Source: Chrysomallon squamiferum | Taxonomy: Eukaryota > Mollusca > Gastropoda > Neomphalida > Peltospiridae | Length of the DNA: 64,000 nt | Assembly (NCBI GenBank): GCA_012295275.1 | Contig: CM022671.1 | Coordinates: forward strand, 8,915,386-8,979,385 | Direction of reading: 5' to 3' | Shown: positions 34,401 through 41,800 of the stretch, in pieces | Position numbering within the stretch: position 1 is the stretch's first letter | How the letters are laid out: each line of letters opens with the position of its first letter | Translations under genes and position numbers: made by a program | Notes under the pieces: model-generated | Databases searched by the model: none | What the model was told of the DNA's origin: nothing | What the model saw: the letters and a program-made list of their open reading frames with translations, nothing else

Positions 34401-35854
34401 TACCAGATGTGTAAATATTGCAATTATTAGTAAAGTAATAAATAAATGTTTAAAATAAGACATATCTATGTGTGAGTCTATGTTTGTGTTTCTGTGTGCA
34501 TATTTGCATATTAGCATGTTTTTTTTGTAAATTAAAGAATATTCTACATAGTGTAGAAGAGTATGTATGTGTGTATTGTTGTATCAGTATGTGAATTGGT
34601 GTTTAAATGCATGTGGGATGGATGGGAGGTGAACTGTGACTAAACTAAAACGACGTTGCTCTATGTTGTTCTCTCTCTACACATACCTGTCACAGGACTT
34701 ACCTGGTGCGCTGGATCGTCGACACAAATCTTATTCTTGTGGTGGCAGCAACCAACTGCAGCTGTGGTGCCAATGAAAAGATCAGCATAATTCCTGAAGT
34801 TATAGCTTATATCCTTTTGTTTAATATCTATGTGTATGTATGTAGGTATAGTTTAATATTTGTTTTTCTATTTTGTATTTGAATAGAAGTGGGGTTTAGT
34901 ATATATTTGTAATCCACTTTTTTGGGTACATTTATTTGTTTACATTTCTGGGATAAAAACAATTCTTCTGTAGTGTAATTAATATGGGATGGCAGAGTTT
35001 CATTTGCTGAGGTGAATGGTTGATATTTTTAAGGACAGAATATTCCACAGTGATGTTACCATGACATTTCAGCTGCATAAAGATTGTTACATACTGAAGT
35101 TTCAATGCATTAACCCAAAATTAATTTTGTACTTTTTTAAAAACGAAATATTCATTAATATTACAAATTCAGAAAATATGAAAAAAAAAAAAAAAAAATA
35201 AAGGTATATATGTATATTTACATATAACATTATAGTAATGTTTGCACCATTACTTTTGTGAAATTAGAATGAATTAAATTGGTATGATGATTATATCAGT
35301 TATAGCTTTGGTATGCATGTACCAGGGCCACTAGTTCAGTTAACTGACTAACACACTGTTTTAATGGAGTATTAGAAAGAAACTTTTTGTTAAAACCCTT
35401 AACATTAACACATAATGAAACAGAAAGATGTCAACGTGATTCCAAACTCTCCCACTTACCAAAAAACATATCATGTTTTGATTCATCTATAGAGGTATGT
35501 ACATCTTTTAAAATATCTTTCTTAATTTTAGCTGATAGAAATTATCATTATTATTATTAGTGATAAAAATTCAAAAACATTTTCTTCATTTTTTTTTACT
35601 GATAAATATATTTTATGTTATGGTTAATGTTTTATTTATTAATATTCTTAATTATCATTTTATAAAGTAATATATATATATACCTCAAAGACACACACAT
35701 AAAAAATGTTAATATTAAATTTAAATTGTGTATATATATATTTTTTTTTTTCTTGCAGAAAGAAGATGTTTGTGGTTCATCCAGTCTTGTCCATTCCACA
35801 TTTCACATATTGCCAACCATTGTTTTATCATTACTGACCTTCAGTCTCAGTTAA
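6839..35854 (+). CDS. CACNA2D3-like: Voltage-gated calcium channel alpha-2/delta subunit, 32 exons, 5' partial
   Basis: The alpha2delta subunit is an extracellular, lipid-anchored accessory protein that promotes surface delivery of CaV1/CaV2 channels and acts at synapses. The 32 exons listed separately join in frame without a stop to 1,096 residues. In visible-residue order: VWA_N (1-131, [23 protein letters not shown]), VWA (about 139-315, MIDAS start DTSGSM at 147-152, [13 protein letters not shown]), a Cache-like region (about 317-560, [31 protein letters not shown]), the C-terminal alpha2/delta region with many cysteines (CGNC, CSCG), and a hydrophobic tail after CGSSS that suggests GPI attachment. 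[15 protein letters not shown] and [11 protein letters not shown] resemble the alpha2delta-3/4 group. The broken RRR motif argues against a gabapentin-type site. The MIDAS threonine position appears to be alanine (MADFKKA), so the MIDAS is probably imperfect. Signal peptide and start codon are outside the window. The subfamily call is tentative; the family call is firm. Confidence 0.95.
7023..7620 (+). repeat. About 60-bp minisatellite carrying copies of the exon 1 donor
   Basis: The array begins inside the exon. Each unit keeps the last exon bases and the donor (GATAAATGTAAGTCTTTT) followed by an AT-rich spacer with TTATTATGTAAAAACATTTA. About ten copies are seen, at roughly 7031, 7079, 7138, 7191, 7249, 7325, 7379, 7428, 7487 and 7594, plus one degenerate copy near 7550. 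Extension of the exon to the second donor would hit an in-frame TAA at about 7068. Confidence 0.9.
7660..7802. repeat. Poly(A) and (TC)n tracts
   Basis: An A tract at about 7664-7693 and a (TC)n tract at 7749-7802 lie shortly before the acceptor of the next exon. They sit in the intron and show no coding sense. Confidence 0.9.
7886..8017 (+). CDS. CACNA2D3-like: alpha2delta visible exon 2 (VWA_N region)
   Basis: Acceptor TTGGCAG, donor CCTG|GTAGGT. Encodes [10 protein letters not shown] through [16 protein letters not shown], a highly conserved alpha2delta stretch. The reading frame continues exactly from the previous exon. Confidence 0.93.
7995..8460 (+). repeat. Degenerate repeat of the exon 2 end and donor
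   Basis: The last exon bases (GGCTTCTTTAGAATATATCC) recur with increasing decay at about 8060, 8092, 8128, 8161, 8200, 8231, 8287, 8325, 8396 and 8434, spaced about 30-70 bp. Some keep CCTGGT-like donor bases. It is an older array of the same kind as the one after exon 1. Confidence 0.75.
8642..8702 (+). CDS. CACNA2D3-like: alpha2delta visible exon 3
   Basis: Acceptor AAAACAG, donor AATTG|GTATGG. Encodes [19 protein letters not shown]. The arginine pattern R-I-R-N-W matches alpha2delta-3 (R-N-R-K-W) better than the RRR of gabapentin-binding alpha2delta-1/2. Confidence 0.92.
9277..9427 (+). CDS. CACNA2D3-like: alpha2delta visible exon 4 (VWA start, MIDAS)
   Basis: Acceptor CTTCCAG, donor TTAAAG|GTTAGT. 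Encodes [20 protein letters not shown] and [18 protein letters not shown] is the first metal-ion (MIDAS) loop of the VWA domain. Confidence 0.95.
10430..11100. repeat. T-rich low-complexity intron stretch
   Basis: A stretch of about 670 bases made almost wholly of T runs broken by single A, C or G. No coding sense, no splice pair and no repeat unit could be defined. It lies in the intron between visible exons 4 and 5. Confidence 0.85.
11555..11719 (+). CDS. CACNA2D3-like: alpha2delta visible exon 5 (VWA)
   Basis: Acceptor GTTTCAG, donor AGGAGT|GTATGT, phase 0 at both ends, 55 codons. Encodes [20 protein letters not shown] to EAFELFRS. The position of the MIDAS threonine in alpha2delta-1 is taken by alanine here (MADFKKA), by my alignment. 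Confidence 0.92.
11716..12160 (+). repeat. Degenerate TGTAACT-TTTTTAAA repeat after the exon 5 donor
   Basis: The bases just after the donor (TGTAACTCATTTTTT) recur loosely at about 11821, 11853, 11908, 11998, 12104 and 12130, between T-rich spacers with AAACTGTTTTT. Low complexity makes the boundaries uncertain. Confidence 0.5.
14027..14140 (+). CDS. CACNA2D3-like: alpha2delta visible exon 6 (VWA)
   Basis: Acceptor TTTTAG, donor AAAACT|GTAAGT, phase 0 at both ends, 38 codons. Encodes [20 protein letters not shown] then [23 protein letters not shown] carries the second MIDAS aspartate. Confidence 0.95.
14619..14668 (+). repeat. Tandem copy of the exon 7 acceptor and exon start
   Basis: The 25-base stretch TGATTTTAGATTC plus about 12 bases (ending GTTTACAT) occurs twice in a row. 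The second copy holds the true acceptor at 14650. The first, at about 14628, is a duplicated 3' splice site whose use would add 23 bases and shift the frame. Confidence 0.8.
14651..14729 (+). CDS. CACNA2D3-like: alpha2delta visible exon 7 (VWA)
   Basis: Acceptor ATTTTAG, donor AACAAAG|GTAAGT. Encodes [20 protein letters not shown] and [14 protein letters not shown] is a family hallmark. Confidence 0.95.
14719..14803 (+). repeat. 42-bp tandem duplication across the exon 7 donor
   Basis: TGCAAACAAAGGTA followed by (A)G(A)TCATTGTCTTTTTG and TTTGATTCTTT is present twice. The second copy carries GGTAGAT instead of GGTAAGT, so the duplicated donor is weaker than the first. Confidence 0.9.
14810..15560. 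repeat. T-rich low-complexity stretch
   Basis: About 750 bases of TTTTATTTTATATTTT-like sequence. Long open frames here are products of the low complexity. An A-rich stretch of opposite sense lies at about 16120-16500, so both flank the 50-base exon 8. Confidence 0.85.
15971..16020 (+). CDS. CACNA2D3-like: alpha2delta visible exon 8 (50-base exon)
   Basis: Acceptor TTATACAG, donor GTCCAG|GTATAC. Encodes [17 protein letters not shown] (first G shared), the end of the VWA region; ADVQENV is identical in vertebrate alpha2delta-3. Short and flanked by low-complexity sequence, but frame and similarity both support it. Confidence 0.9.
16120..16500. repeat. A-rich low-complexity stretch
   Basis: AAAATAAAAT-like sequence, approximately complementary in composition to the T-rich stretch at 14810-15560. 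No coding sense seen. Confidence 0.8.
17635..17799 (+). CDS. CACNA2D3-like: alpha2delta visible exon 9
   Basis: Acceptor TCAAAAG (a poor pyrimidine tract), donor AATAAG|GTGAGT, phase 0, 55 codons. Encodes [20 protein letters not shown] and [13 protein letters not shown] onward. VLSRP and SVYLD match the family, which fixes this start despite the weak acceptor. Confidence 0.9.
18553..18630 (+). CDS. CACNA2D3-like: alpha2delta visible exon 10 (Cache region)
   Basis: Acceptor TTTGCAG, donor TCTAAG|GTATAA, phase 0, 26 codons: [18 protein letters not shown] then [15 protein letters not shown] is the conserved Cache-domain strand. Confidence 0.93.
18935..19500. repeat. (TTA)n / (TCA)n microsatellite cluster
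   Basis: Several TTA tracts with interspersed TCA, TTG and TGA triplets, ending 16 bases before the next exon. Three mutually overlapping long frames here (poly-Leu, poly-Ile, poly-Tyr) are the translated repeat and not genes. Confidence 0.95.
19517..19615 (+). CDS. CACNA2D3-like: alpha2delta visible exon 11 (Cache region)
   Basis: Acceptor TTGTAG, donor ACAAG|GTGAAT, phase 0, 33 codons. Encodes [20 protein letters not shown] then [13 protein letters not shown]; LGVxGTD is a family landmark. Confidence 0.94.
20455..20529 (+). CDS. CACNA2D3-like: alpha2delta visible exon 12 (Cache region)
   Basis: Acceptor TTTTCAG, donor CCTTTG|GTAAGT, phase 0, 25 codons: [20 protein letters not shown] then DFRPL. 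Very close to the NGYAFAI-NGYI-HP segment of alpha2delta-3. Confidence 0.96.
20736..20855 (+). CDS. CACNA2D3-like: alpha2delta visible exon 13
   Basis: Acceptor TTCTAG, donor CAAGAG|GTGAGT, phase 0, 40 codons. Contains [14 protein letters not shown], matching KPNYSSVDLSEVE of alpha2delta-3. Confidence 0.95.
21010..21081 (+). CDS. CACNA2D3-like: alpha2delta visible exon 14
   Basis: Acceptor TTTCTAG, donor AACTTG|GTAAGT, phase 0, 24 codons: [20 protein letters not shown] then YDNL. Frame and position fit the family. Confidence 0.9.
21095..21275 (+). repeat. Degenerate intronic repeat (AAACTGCAAATGAAAA type)
   Basis: A unit of roughly 60 bases with CAAATGAAAA, GAGTTAACAAGTTAGT occurs about three times with decay (near 21117, 21179 and 21240). 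Intron between visible exons 14 and 15. Confidence 0.6.
21473..21531 (+). CDS. CACNA2D3-like: alpha2delta visible exon 15
   Basis: Acceptor TTTTCAG, donor TTCAG|GTATCT. Encodes [19 protein letters not shown] plus a split serine. NQYYYN parallels NDYYYT of alpha2delta-3. Confidence 0.9.
21954..22024 (+). CDS. CACNA2D3-like: alpha2delta visible exon 16
   Basis: Acceptor TTTCACAG, donor ATCAG|GTATTT. Encodes [20 protein letters not shown] then LTS; SLA(F/V)V is a family strand. Confidence 0.9.
22592..22634 (+). CDS. CACNA2D3-like: alpha2delta visible exon 17 (43 bases)
   Basis: Acceptor GGTTTTAG, donor CCTTG|GTAAGT. Encodes [15 protein letters not shown] with split codons at both ends; the FIAP match supports it. 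Confidence 0.88.
23107..23207 (+). CDS. CACNA2D3-like: alpha2delta visible exon 18
   Basis: Acceptor CTTGCAG, donor AGAAT|GTAAGT. Encodes [20 protein letters not shown] then [13 protein letters not shown], joining in frame on both sides. Confidence 0.9.
23643..23769 (+). CDS. CACNA2D3-like: alpha2delta visible exon 19
   Basis: Acceptor TCTGCAG, donor GTATT|GTGAGT. Encodes [20 protein letters not shown] then [13 protein letters not shown] onward. C-(D/N)-x-(D/E)-L and LDA are family features. Confidence 0.92.
24087..24167 (+). CDS. CACNA2D3-like: alpha2delta visible exon 20
   Basis: Acceptor ATTTCCAG, donor CAACA|GTAAGT. Encodes [20 protein letters not shown] then VFNIHQ. Less conserved, but splice sites and frame are clean. 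Confidence 0.87.
24572..24658 (+). CDS. CACNA2D3-like: alpha2delta visible exon 21
   Basis: Acceptor GTTTCAG, donor GATCA|GTAAGT. Encodes [20 protein letters not shown] then VSIELIID; FxGTxxGL(T/S)R is a family hallmark. Confidence 0.93.
25159..25268 (+). CDS. CACNA2D3-like: alpha2delta visible exon 22
   Basis: Acceptor TTGTCAG, donor TGTTG|GTAAGT. Encodes [20 protein letters not shown] then [16 protein letters not shown]; (L/F)YYxRA corresponds to the second Cache-like region. Confidence 0.93.
25570..25790 (+). repeat. Degenerate 33-bp-like repeat before exon 23
   Basis: TAATAATATGTATACTTGA(C/T)TGTGT-like units recur about six times right up to the acceptor of exon 23. Copies are diverged and borders uncertain. 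Confidence 0.6.
25791..25987 (+). CDS. CACNA2D3-like: alpha2delta visible exon 23
   Basis: Acceptor TTAACAG, donor ACTGAT|GTGAGT, ends in phase 0. Encodes [20 protein letters not shown], then [14 protein letters not shown] and [17 protein letters not shown]. Its last 20 bases and donor seed the array that follows. Confidence 0.95.
25968..26936 (+). repeat. 60/62-bp minisatellite carrying about 16 copies of the exon 23 donor
   Basis: Every unit repeats ACACATGTAACAATACTGAT|GTGAGTATATTAG, the true exon end plus donor, followed by ATTTACACTG(TG)AAATAAAACATGTTAAT. Unit length alternates between 60 and 62 by a TG insertion. Copies are nearly identical, so the expansion is recent. Reading through the first unit meets TGA at 26008-26010. 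Confidence 0.97.
26938..27034 (+). repeat. 33-bp repeat, three copies
   Basis: ATGGCARTACAATATCAT(A/G)T then GCCAGTTATTGAT, three adjacent copies directly after the 60/62-bp array. Confidence 0.9.
27379..27447 (+). CDS. CACNA2D3-like: alpha2delta visible exon 24
   Basis: Acceptor CTTTCAG, donor TTAGGT|GTAAGT, phase 0, 23 codons: [20 protein letters not shown] then DLG. C-x-(L/I)-x-D-N-N-G-F is a family hallmark. Confidence 0.94.
27853..27923 (+). CDS. CACNA2D3-like: alpha2delta visible exon 25
   Basis: Acceptor TTTTCAG, donor GATGA|GTACGT. Encodes [20 protein letters not shown] then IFD; G-x-FFG-x-(I/V)-(E/D)-G-A-(V/L)-M matches the family. Confidence 0.94.
28275..28315 (+). pseudogene. Relic copy of alpha2delta exon 26 start
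   Basis: After an ATTTTAG acceptor, AATTGAAGTTACTGACTACC and the next 20 bases match the start of the true exon at 29447 (reading [11 protein letters not shown] in both). The copy has no equivalent 3' half or phase-compatible donor: GTATGC after AAAAT would shift the frame, and read-through meets a stop at 28333-28335. It looks like a decayed partial exon duplication. Confidence 0.8.
29447..29525 (+). CDS. CACNA2D3-like: alpha2delta visible exon 26
   Basis: Acceptor TTTTCAG, donor ATAAAT|GTGAGA. Encodes [20 protein letters not shown] then ATFLIN; the DYQ-x-x-C element is typical of the delta region. Confidence 0.92.
30064..30116 (+). CDS. CACNA2D3-like: alpha2delta visible exon 27
   Basis: Acceptor TTTTTAG, donor TCCT|GTAAGT. 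Encodes [17 protein letters not shown], in frame with both neighbours. Confidence 0.9.
30551..30606 (+). CDS. CACNA2D3-like: alpha2delta visible exon 28
   Basis: Acceptor ATTTCAG, donor AAAG|GTGTGT. Encodes [19 protein letters not shown], resembling LFLVEFNLCSWW of alpha2delta-3. Confidence 0.9.
30817..31051 (+). CDS. CACNA2D3-like: alpha2delta visible exon 29
   Basis: Acceptor TTTCAG, donor CCAGG|GTAAGT, 77 full codons. Encodes [20 protein letters not shown] through CGNCEAYTP. The C-x-x-C pair is conserved in the delta region. Confidence 0.94.
32700..33215 (+). repeat. Degenerate 60-70-bp repeat (TTTCACATTAAAATTCATGTTAG type)
   Basis: Units with CTAAATTTTGTCCTTCCTAT and TTTCACATTAAAATTCATG recur about seven times with decay. 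Copy 2 lacks about one unit around 53380, so the array differs in length between the two copies. Confidence 0.75.
34696..34808 (+). CDS. CACNA2D3-like: alpha2delta visible exon 30
   Basis: Acceptor GTCACAG, ends in phase 1 at PEVIA plus T, directly before ATATCCTT. Encodes [20 protein letters not shown] then [17 protein letters not shown]. No GT donor fits the protein; the U12-type site does. Confidence 0.93.
34809..35411 (+). promoter_or_regulatory. U12-type AT-AC intron (minor spliceosome)
   Basis: The intron starts ATATCCTTTTG, an exact U12-type AT-AC 5' splice site, and ends with branch-site-like CCTTAAC at 35397-35403 and AACAC at the 3' end, about 9 bases after the branch A. Splicing T(34808) to AT(35412) gives VIAYNETERC, matching the (K/R)YNESLKCER element of vertebrate alpha2delta. 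Every other intron in the gene is GT-AG. Both splice signals are conserved in copy 2 (55149-55674). Confidence 0.93.
35412..35494 (+). CDS. CACNA2D3-like: alpha2delta visible exon 31
   Basis: Follows the AT-AC intron; donor ATAGAG|GTATGT. Encodes [20 protein letters not shown] then CFDSSIE after the split tyrosine. The A run at 35461-35466 has six bases here but five in copy 2. Confidence 0.93.
35759..35854 (+). CDS. CACNA2D3-like: alpha2delta last exon with GPI-type tail
   Basis: Acceptor TTCTTGCAG after a T tract; phase 0; stop TAA at 35852-35854. Encodes [20 protein letters not shown] then [12 protein letters not shown] cysteine-glycine-small residue site followed by a hydrophobic C-terminus fits the GPI-anchor signal proposed for alpha2delta proteins. 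Confidence 0.92.
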   Translation, partial: KEDVCGSSSLVHSTFHILPTIVLSLLTFSLS

Positions 35855-38800
35855 AGAAAAGAAATGTAAAAAAACAAAAAAGACAAGAGGCCTTTAACAG
35901 ATTTTGTTTTACAGTTTATACTGTGTATACTGTGTGAAAAATGTTCTGTCTGTCAAAAGATAATCGTTAAATATTTTATCTGCAGATCCCATAATCTTAA
36001 TGGCCTCATGCCATTCATAATTCTTACTGAGCAGTGTTTTTATTTCTAACAAAAATCTGTATATCTCGAATTGCATATCAACCACAATGTGGTGCTCTCT
36101 TTTTCTAAAATATCTGAATTCACTTCAATAACACTTGATTCTGGATACTAAAAGAAAGGAACACAAATTTAAAATATCACAGATCTAACTAAAAGCAGAA
36201 TAATCTACCAGTCTTTGACATCAGTGTCATACTATGGTACCACAGAAGGCTGAAAAAAAATAAATAATAGTAATAATAATAAAAAAAAGAAAAAAGACTT
36301 GATTCACAATTCAAAGAGAAAACCAAATACAAAATATCACAGAAGATCTTAAAAATAAAAAATAAAATAATTTCACACACCTAAAAAGTCCCATGATTTT
36401 TGACATCTACATCATGCTTGTACTATGAATATATATAAACAATTTCATCTGGACTCTAATGTGAAGAGTTACCATGTCAAAAGTAATGTTTTAAAACAGA
36501 CCAAGCATCTTGAAACAAGCTAAATCTCGGTCCATTTCATTTTAAGTCCAATGATTTGCAGATACATTGATCTTAGAATAATCAAAATATGAATTAATGA
36601 ACTTCCACTCATTATGAATGTTGTTTCTGTTTTTTATTACCCACTCTGTAAAGTTTTAGGCTTTTCATTATATTGTATATAAAGGTTCTGAGCTTTTCAT
36701 TGCATTATGTGTAAGGTTCTAGATCTTTCTTAACATCATGTATAAAATTCATGATTTTTATCAAATCAGGTGTAACATTCCAAACATTTGTACTGCATAT
36801 GTAAGTTTCCAGACTTGGTTAAATTATGAGTAAAGTTCTGATCTTTTCATTACATCATGCATACAGTTCTAGATTTTTTATATTAGAAATAATATAAAAA
36901 TCCAGGATTTGTATATTGCATTATATTTGGGGCTCAAGCCTTTTCATTCTGTCACATATACAGCTCCATGCTTTCAATTGTATCATGTATGAAGTTCTAG
37001 TTTTTTCATCATAATGTTCCTGGCTTTGTTTAACATAATGTACAAAGTTCAAGGCTTTGTGTTAAGTCATGTATATGGCTCAAGGCTACATCACATATAA
37101 AATTCCAGACTTGTGTTATATAATGCATACATATCTAATGTAAAAGTATTACATGGTATGCTTTGGTCACTGTGACAAAGTAATTCTTTCTCTCTATGAT
37201 ATTAATATTATTAATTAAACTGTCTGCTTTAACATTTTGAAAGTTGTGGTACATCATTTATTTGTAGACATCATTGTCTTTGCTAGTGACATGAAAGACA
37301 TGTAAATATGCATATGCATTTCAATATGACATATAATATAATAATACAATTCACCACAAACAATAGTTTATTCAATACTATATACAAACAGTAGATTTTT
37401 TCTGAAATAAATGTGGTAAAGTCTAAGTATTGTGTTCACCATCTTAAACACAAAGAGAGGTTATTTAAGATTACATAAACAATTGTATTAAAGTGTAAGA
37501 ATACCATTCTCCACCTTAGACACAAAACATGGATTATTATTTAACTTTAAGGTAATGTATTCAGTTGTAGATATATTATAACGTATGTTATTACATAAAT
37601 TTAAAAGACTTGACAAACAGAAATTAATCCTGTACAGAATGATTCACAGAACTGTCATTAGTCTACATTAAAGTGTTCTGTGAGATGCCTTCATGCCATG
37701 CACATTTTCAGTGAACTGAAGAAAAAAAATGAGAAGGAAAGAGAAAGTATACTGAATTTTGTATGCTGCCTGTATTTCCAGTACATAATGAAAAGTGTCA
37801 CAGACAATTTAATGCACATTAAACTGTTTGTGACTGATACGTTTTTAGTGCCTTTCTGAAGTGTACCTTTGTTTTTATCATATGCTGCAAAATAAAATTT
37901 AAAAAAAAAGAAAAAAAGTTACAATTTCTATTGAAAGAAAAAAGAAGTTTAAATTTTTCTTTTTTTTGTTTTGCTGTGTTTTTTCTCTTTATGCATGTGA
38001 TTGTGTTTTCATGCCTGTGGTAAAAATCAAAATACTGTGTTGTTGATGACTGGGTTGTGATACTAACAACATAAAAACATTGCCTTACTTTGAATGTCTT
38101 CAGCAGTTTGTTGTAAAATATTGAAATTGTTAACATATTTAACCCCTGAAGTTTGATTTTGTAATATCCATTAGATAAATGTTTTCTCTGGTGTTCTTAT
38201 TTTATCTTAAAGTTACTGATTTTAACCCAGAATTGTTTGTTTTCTGATAACATTTGATAACCTTTTCCTTGGCTGAAAACTTTAAATCCAGAAAGTAAAT
38301 CAAATTATTATAGTGAACTCCTGTAATAGGCAGATAAATTTTTGTTAGCATTAAATATAAATATCCATTTAGTATTTTATTAAGTGGAAGACTGGCTAAT
38401 TGGATTTTTATCATTAGATATAAATATTTAGTATGCAATTTGTAATTCAAGGATTATATTTTAATGGGGATGTATTATTAAATACTTTATTAAAAGGGAT
38501 ACTTATTTGACTGTTATAACATTATATTTTATTAATAATTCTGATATAGAAGTAACTCAAACAATACTCATTTAGATGGTTTTCAAACTGTGTTAAATGT
38601 ATAAAAAATACATTTATTTACATCATAATGCATTAATGAACGTCACAGCATTTGAAAATTCATTGATCAATATAATACCCATTATACACATAAATCAATA
38701 TAAATAAAATGTGTATATTTCTTTTCTTTTTTTTAAATAGTTCATCCCACCTGTAATAATATGTAAAGTGTGATGTTTTATGATTTTGTTTATTTTATTG

Positions 38801-41800
38801 CTAATTGTTACATATGTGTAATATATTATGATACTGACTGTTGGTAATACATGTTGCTGTTTATATTAATTATATTTCTTGTTATTCAGGGTCATGTAAA
38901 TATTTGCAATTATTAAATATATAATTTATTGTTAATATTTTTCACTCTTCCATACTTTTCCCCCACTAATACCAGTACTTTATTAGTTAGAAAAAATTAA
39001 TTAGATCTGCTGCAAATGTATAATCTGTATTGGTTTTCACTGTATCTTTTAACCAGTAACTCTATTTACAAAGGGTACAAAAATTATTTTTAACTTTTCT
39101 ATCTTTTTTTAAAAAAGAGTGTAATGATGGCCACGTTAAGTTAGGATCCATTTATTAGCCACATTTTCCCCATTTACCCTAGTTCTGGCTTAATACTCCT
39201 ACACATTATGATTTTCTCCTTGAGACATATTTTATTTCTCTATTCAGTGAGCTGACTTTATTGGTTACCATCATGTTAATGTGTGCATTAGCTGTTGAAC
39301 ATAAAATTTAATCTCAGGGTATTAAACATGACTGATTATTTTGTCTTCTATTTATTATGGTGCCTCATTATTTCTCTTCTACACAGATATATTTGCCTGT
39401 TTATCAAGTTGTATTACTGCACAATGGATAACACTTAGGAACTTTTCTTTTTGTAAAAATGTTCAGAAGCTAGGAAATATGTTGGTGCCATTATTCATAG
39501 AGGGACTTCCAAATGAGTATACTATAGTCTTTTATGATTTAATAAAAAAAGAAAAAAAAGAAAAGATAATAGAGAGTTTCTTAAATTCAACCTCATTAAA
39601 ATAAATAAATAAATAAATATATAAATATATAAAATATATATATAAATTTAATTTTGAAAATAACAAAAGAAAAAAGTAGGATTATAAGAAATAAAAGGCA
39701 CAGCTGGTTTTCTTTAGATACTTTCTGAACTACTGTACATTAGTTAACTATTGTTGGACACTGTTAAATATCCATCATAGATTCTTTGTTATGCACTTCA
39801 GTTTTATTAGTATACTCTGCTCACGAATATTACGTTAAGTCACTATAAATAAATTCACCTTTCTTTTCTTAATAGACCATTTCTCTTTAAAAATATGCAA
39901 ACGTTGAATTACTTTTCATCCACATTTGATAAACAACAAGAGTTGTTTTATGTATATAACGTCTTACAAGCAACAGTAAATCACTTGTTGATACAGCAAT
40001 CAAAATTTAAACTACATTATTTTACAATAATTTAACTGGTGTTTTTTGGAATAGATAAATACTTTCTGTAACAGCTTTTGCTACTGCAGTAAATTAGGCC
40101 AAAGTTAACAGAATTTTAGAAATAATCAACAGTATTATATAAAAGAACAGGATTATATTCAGCCTATTATTGTAAATGAATCAGTCAGTGAAACATTTTG
40201 CATTGACCGTATATGAAGCTTTGTTCACTGAATTTCAAATAACTATGGATTCAATATTGATTAGCAGAATTATAAATTTAAATACATTTCTTTTGGGTGG
40301 GGTGGTGTGGTGATATAAATAAAGAGCAGATTTAAATTTTTAAAGATGGTAGGTAAAAATTATGAAGTAAGACAGAGATCAGAATTTTAAAGATGGGAAT
40401 TATCTGAATCCTTAACTGAAAAATTGATTTTATTCAAAAATTCCATGATATTGCTAACAGTTCAACATTAACAATATATAATTTGTTCTTACTTGGCTTA
40501 GCTGACTTGTGCAGTTTGTGAATTAATTGTCGTATTAACATAATTTTTGACAAGTTCAAATGATTATTAAGAGCGAGAGGCTATTTTGATTAGATAGTAA
40601 GGGTTCTCATGAATAATAAATAAAATCAGATATATATTTTCTCAAATTTTATCATTCTGGGCTTTGTTGAATGGGTAGAAGACATTTTATTTTAACAATG
40701 ATATCAGCATATTGTATATTGCTTGGAAAATCTGTATTTGTCAAAATGATAAGACATTATGTATTTAATGATTCAGTGTAAAAATTTAAAACCAAAGGTA
40801 AAACATAAAAATATGATATTTAATTTTTAAAACCATACTTTTTCTCCCTGATGAAAAATTATTATTTATACGATTTATTTATATATTTTATTATTATTTT
40901 TTATTTATTTATAAATTCTGAATCTTGTCATTAGAGATAAATATTTGTGGTTTTTTTCATTTCATGATCTTCAAAAATCAGTTAACAAAAAAAATTTTCC
41001 TACTGAAGTTTTGTTTTGTTACAGAAAATTTTGTTTTTACAAAGCTCAAGATAAAAAGAGTTCATTTTAAAATATCATTGTTCACTGCCATTGTGTAGTT
41101 TGATTAATTTGGCTCAAGGCTTTCCTGGCCTTTTGTATCTATGGTTATAAATGTTATTTATGCAAAAATATGAATAAAATATTTCTTATTTTTCACATTT
41201 TGTCTTGTTTATTATTTAATTCAGTGCAAATGAATATATATTTATCTTATATATATATATAACAACAACAGAATATATATATATATTCTCATGATAATAA
41301 ATCTTCCAACACTATTCACTGGGCTACTTTTAAAGTTTTCATTCTTGCAGCCGAGATAGCAGATACCAAGATCTTTAACTGAAATGAAGGAATAAATAAT
41401 CAATATAAGCAAATATCAGGTTGTTTTAAAAAAATAATAATAAATAAATAAATAAATATTTCTTAAGTTTAAGTGTGAAATCTGGTTCACATTCTAATTA
41501 GCAGCAAGAGATATTTTTAATACTCCTTCTCATGGATGGAACACACATATACAATAGCATTTGATAAATTGGTTTCAACTGGAGTAAGTTTAGAGGGTGT
41601 CCTGAGGAGAGATGTTGTTGTTACTGCTTCTACTGCTCTTCTCAACCAAACATTTTAATTTGAGGCAGCAACAAAAAGAAATAATACTCTCCAATTTGAG
41701 ATATCAGCCTATGAATTAAAAACAAAGCATTCAGTTAAAACATTTTATAAAGAAAACAAAACAGTCTGTGACACCGGAAACATGAGTTATTTTATTTACA

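Noticed and set aside
34696-34841. Alternative end of exon 30 at the strong-looking GTATAG near 34842
   Set aside because: It would add hydrophobic residues absent from the family and break the YNE-x-x-x-C junction. The AT-AC U12 pair restores the family sequence exactly.
37819-38450. Minus-strand frames of 105 and 82 residues, also present in copy 2
   Set aside because: Low-complexity, AT-driven composition with no recognisable domain. Their conservation is explained by the near-identity of the whole segment.
39341-39604. 87-residue plus-strand frame repeated in copy 2 at 59605-59832
   Set aside because: The two copies differ in length through an A-run indel, and no family resemblance or splice context was found. 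Repetition only reflects the segment copy.
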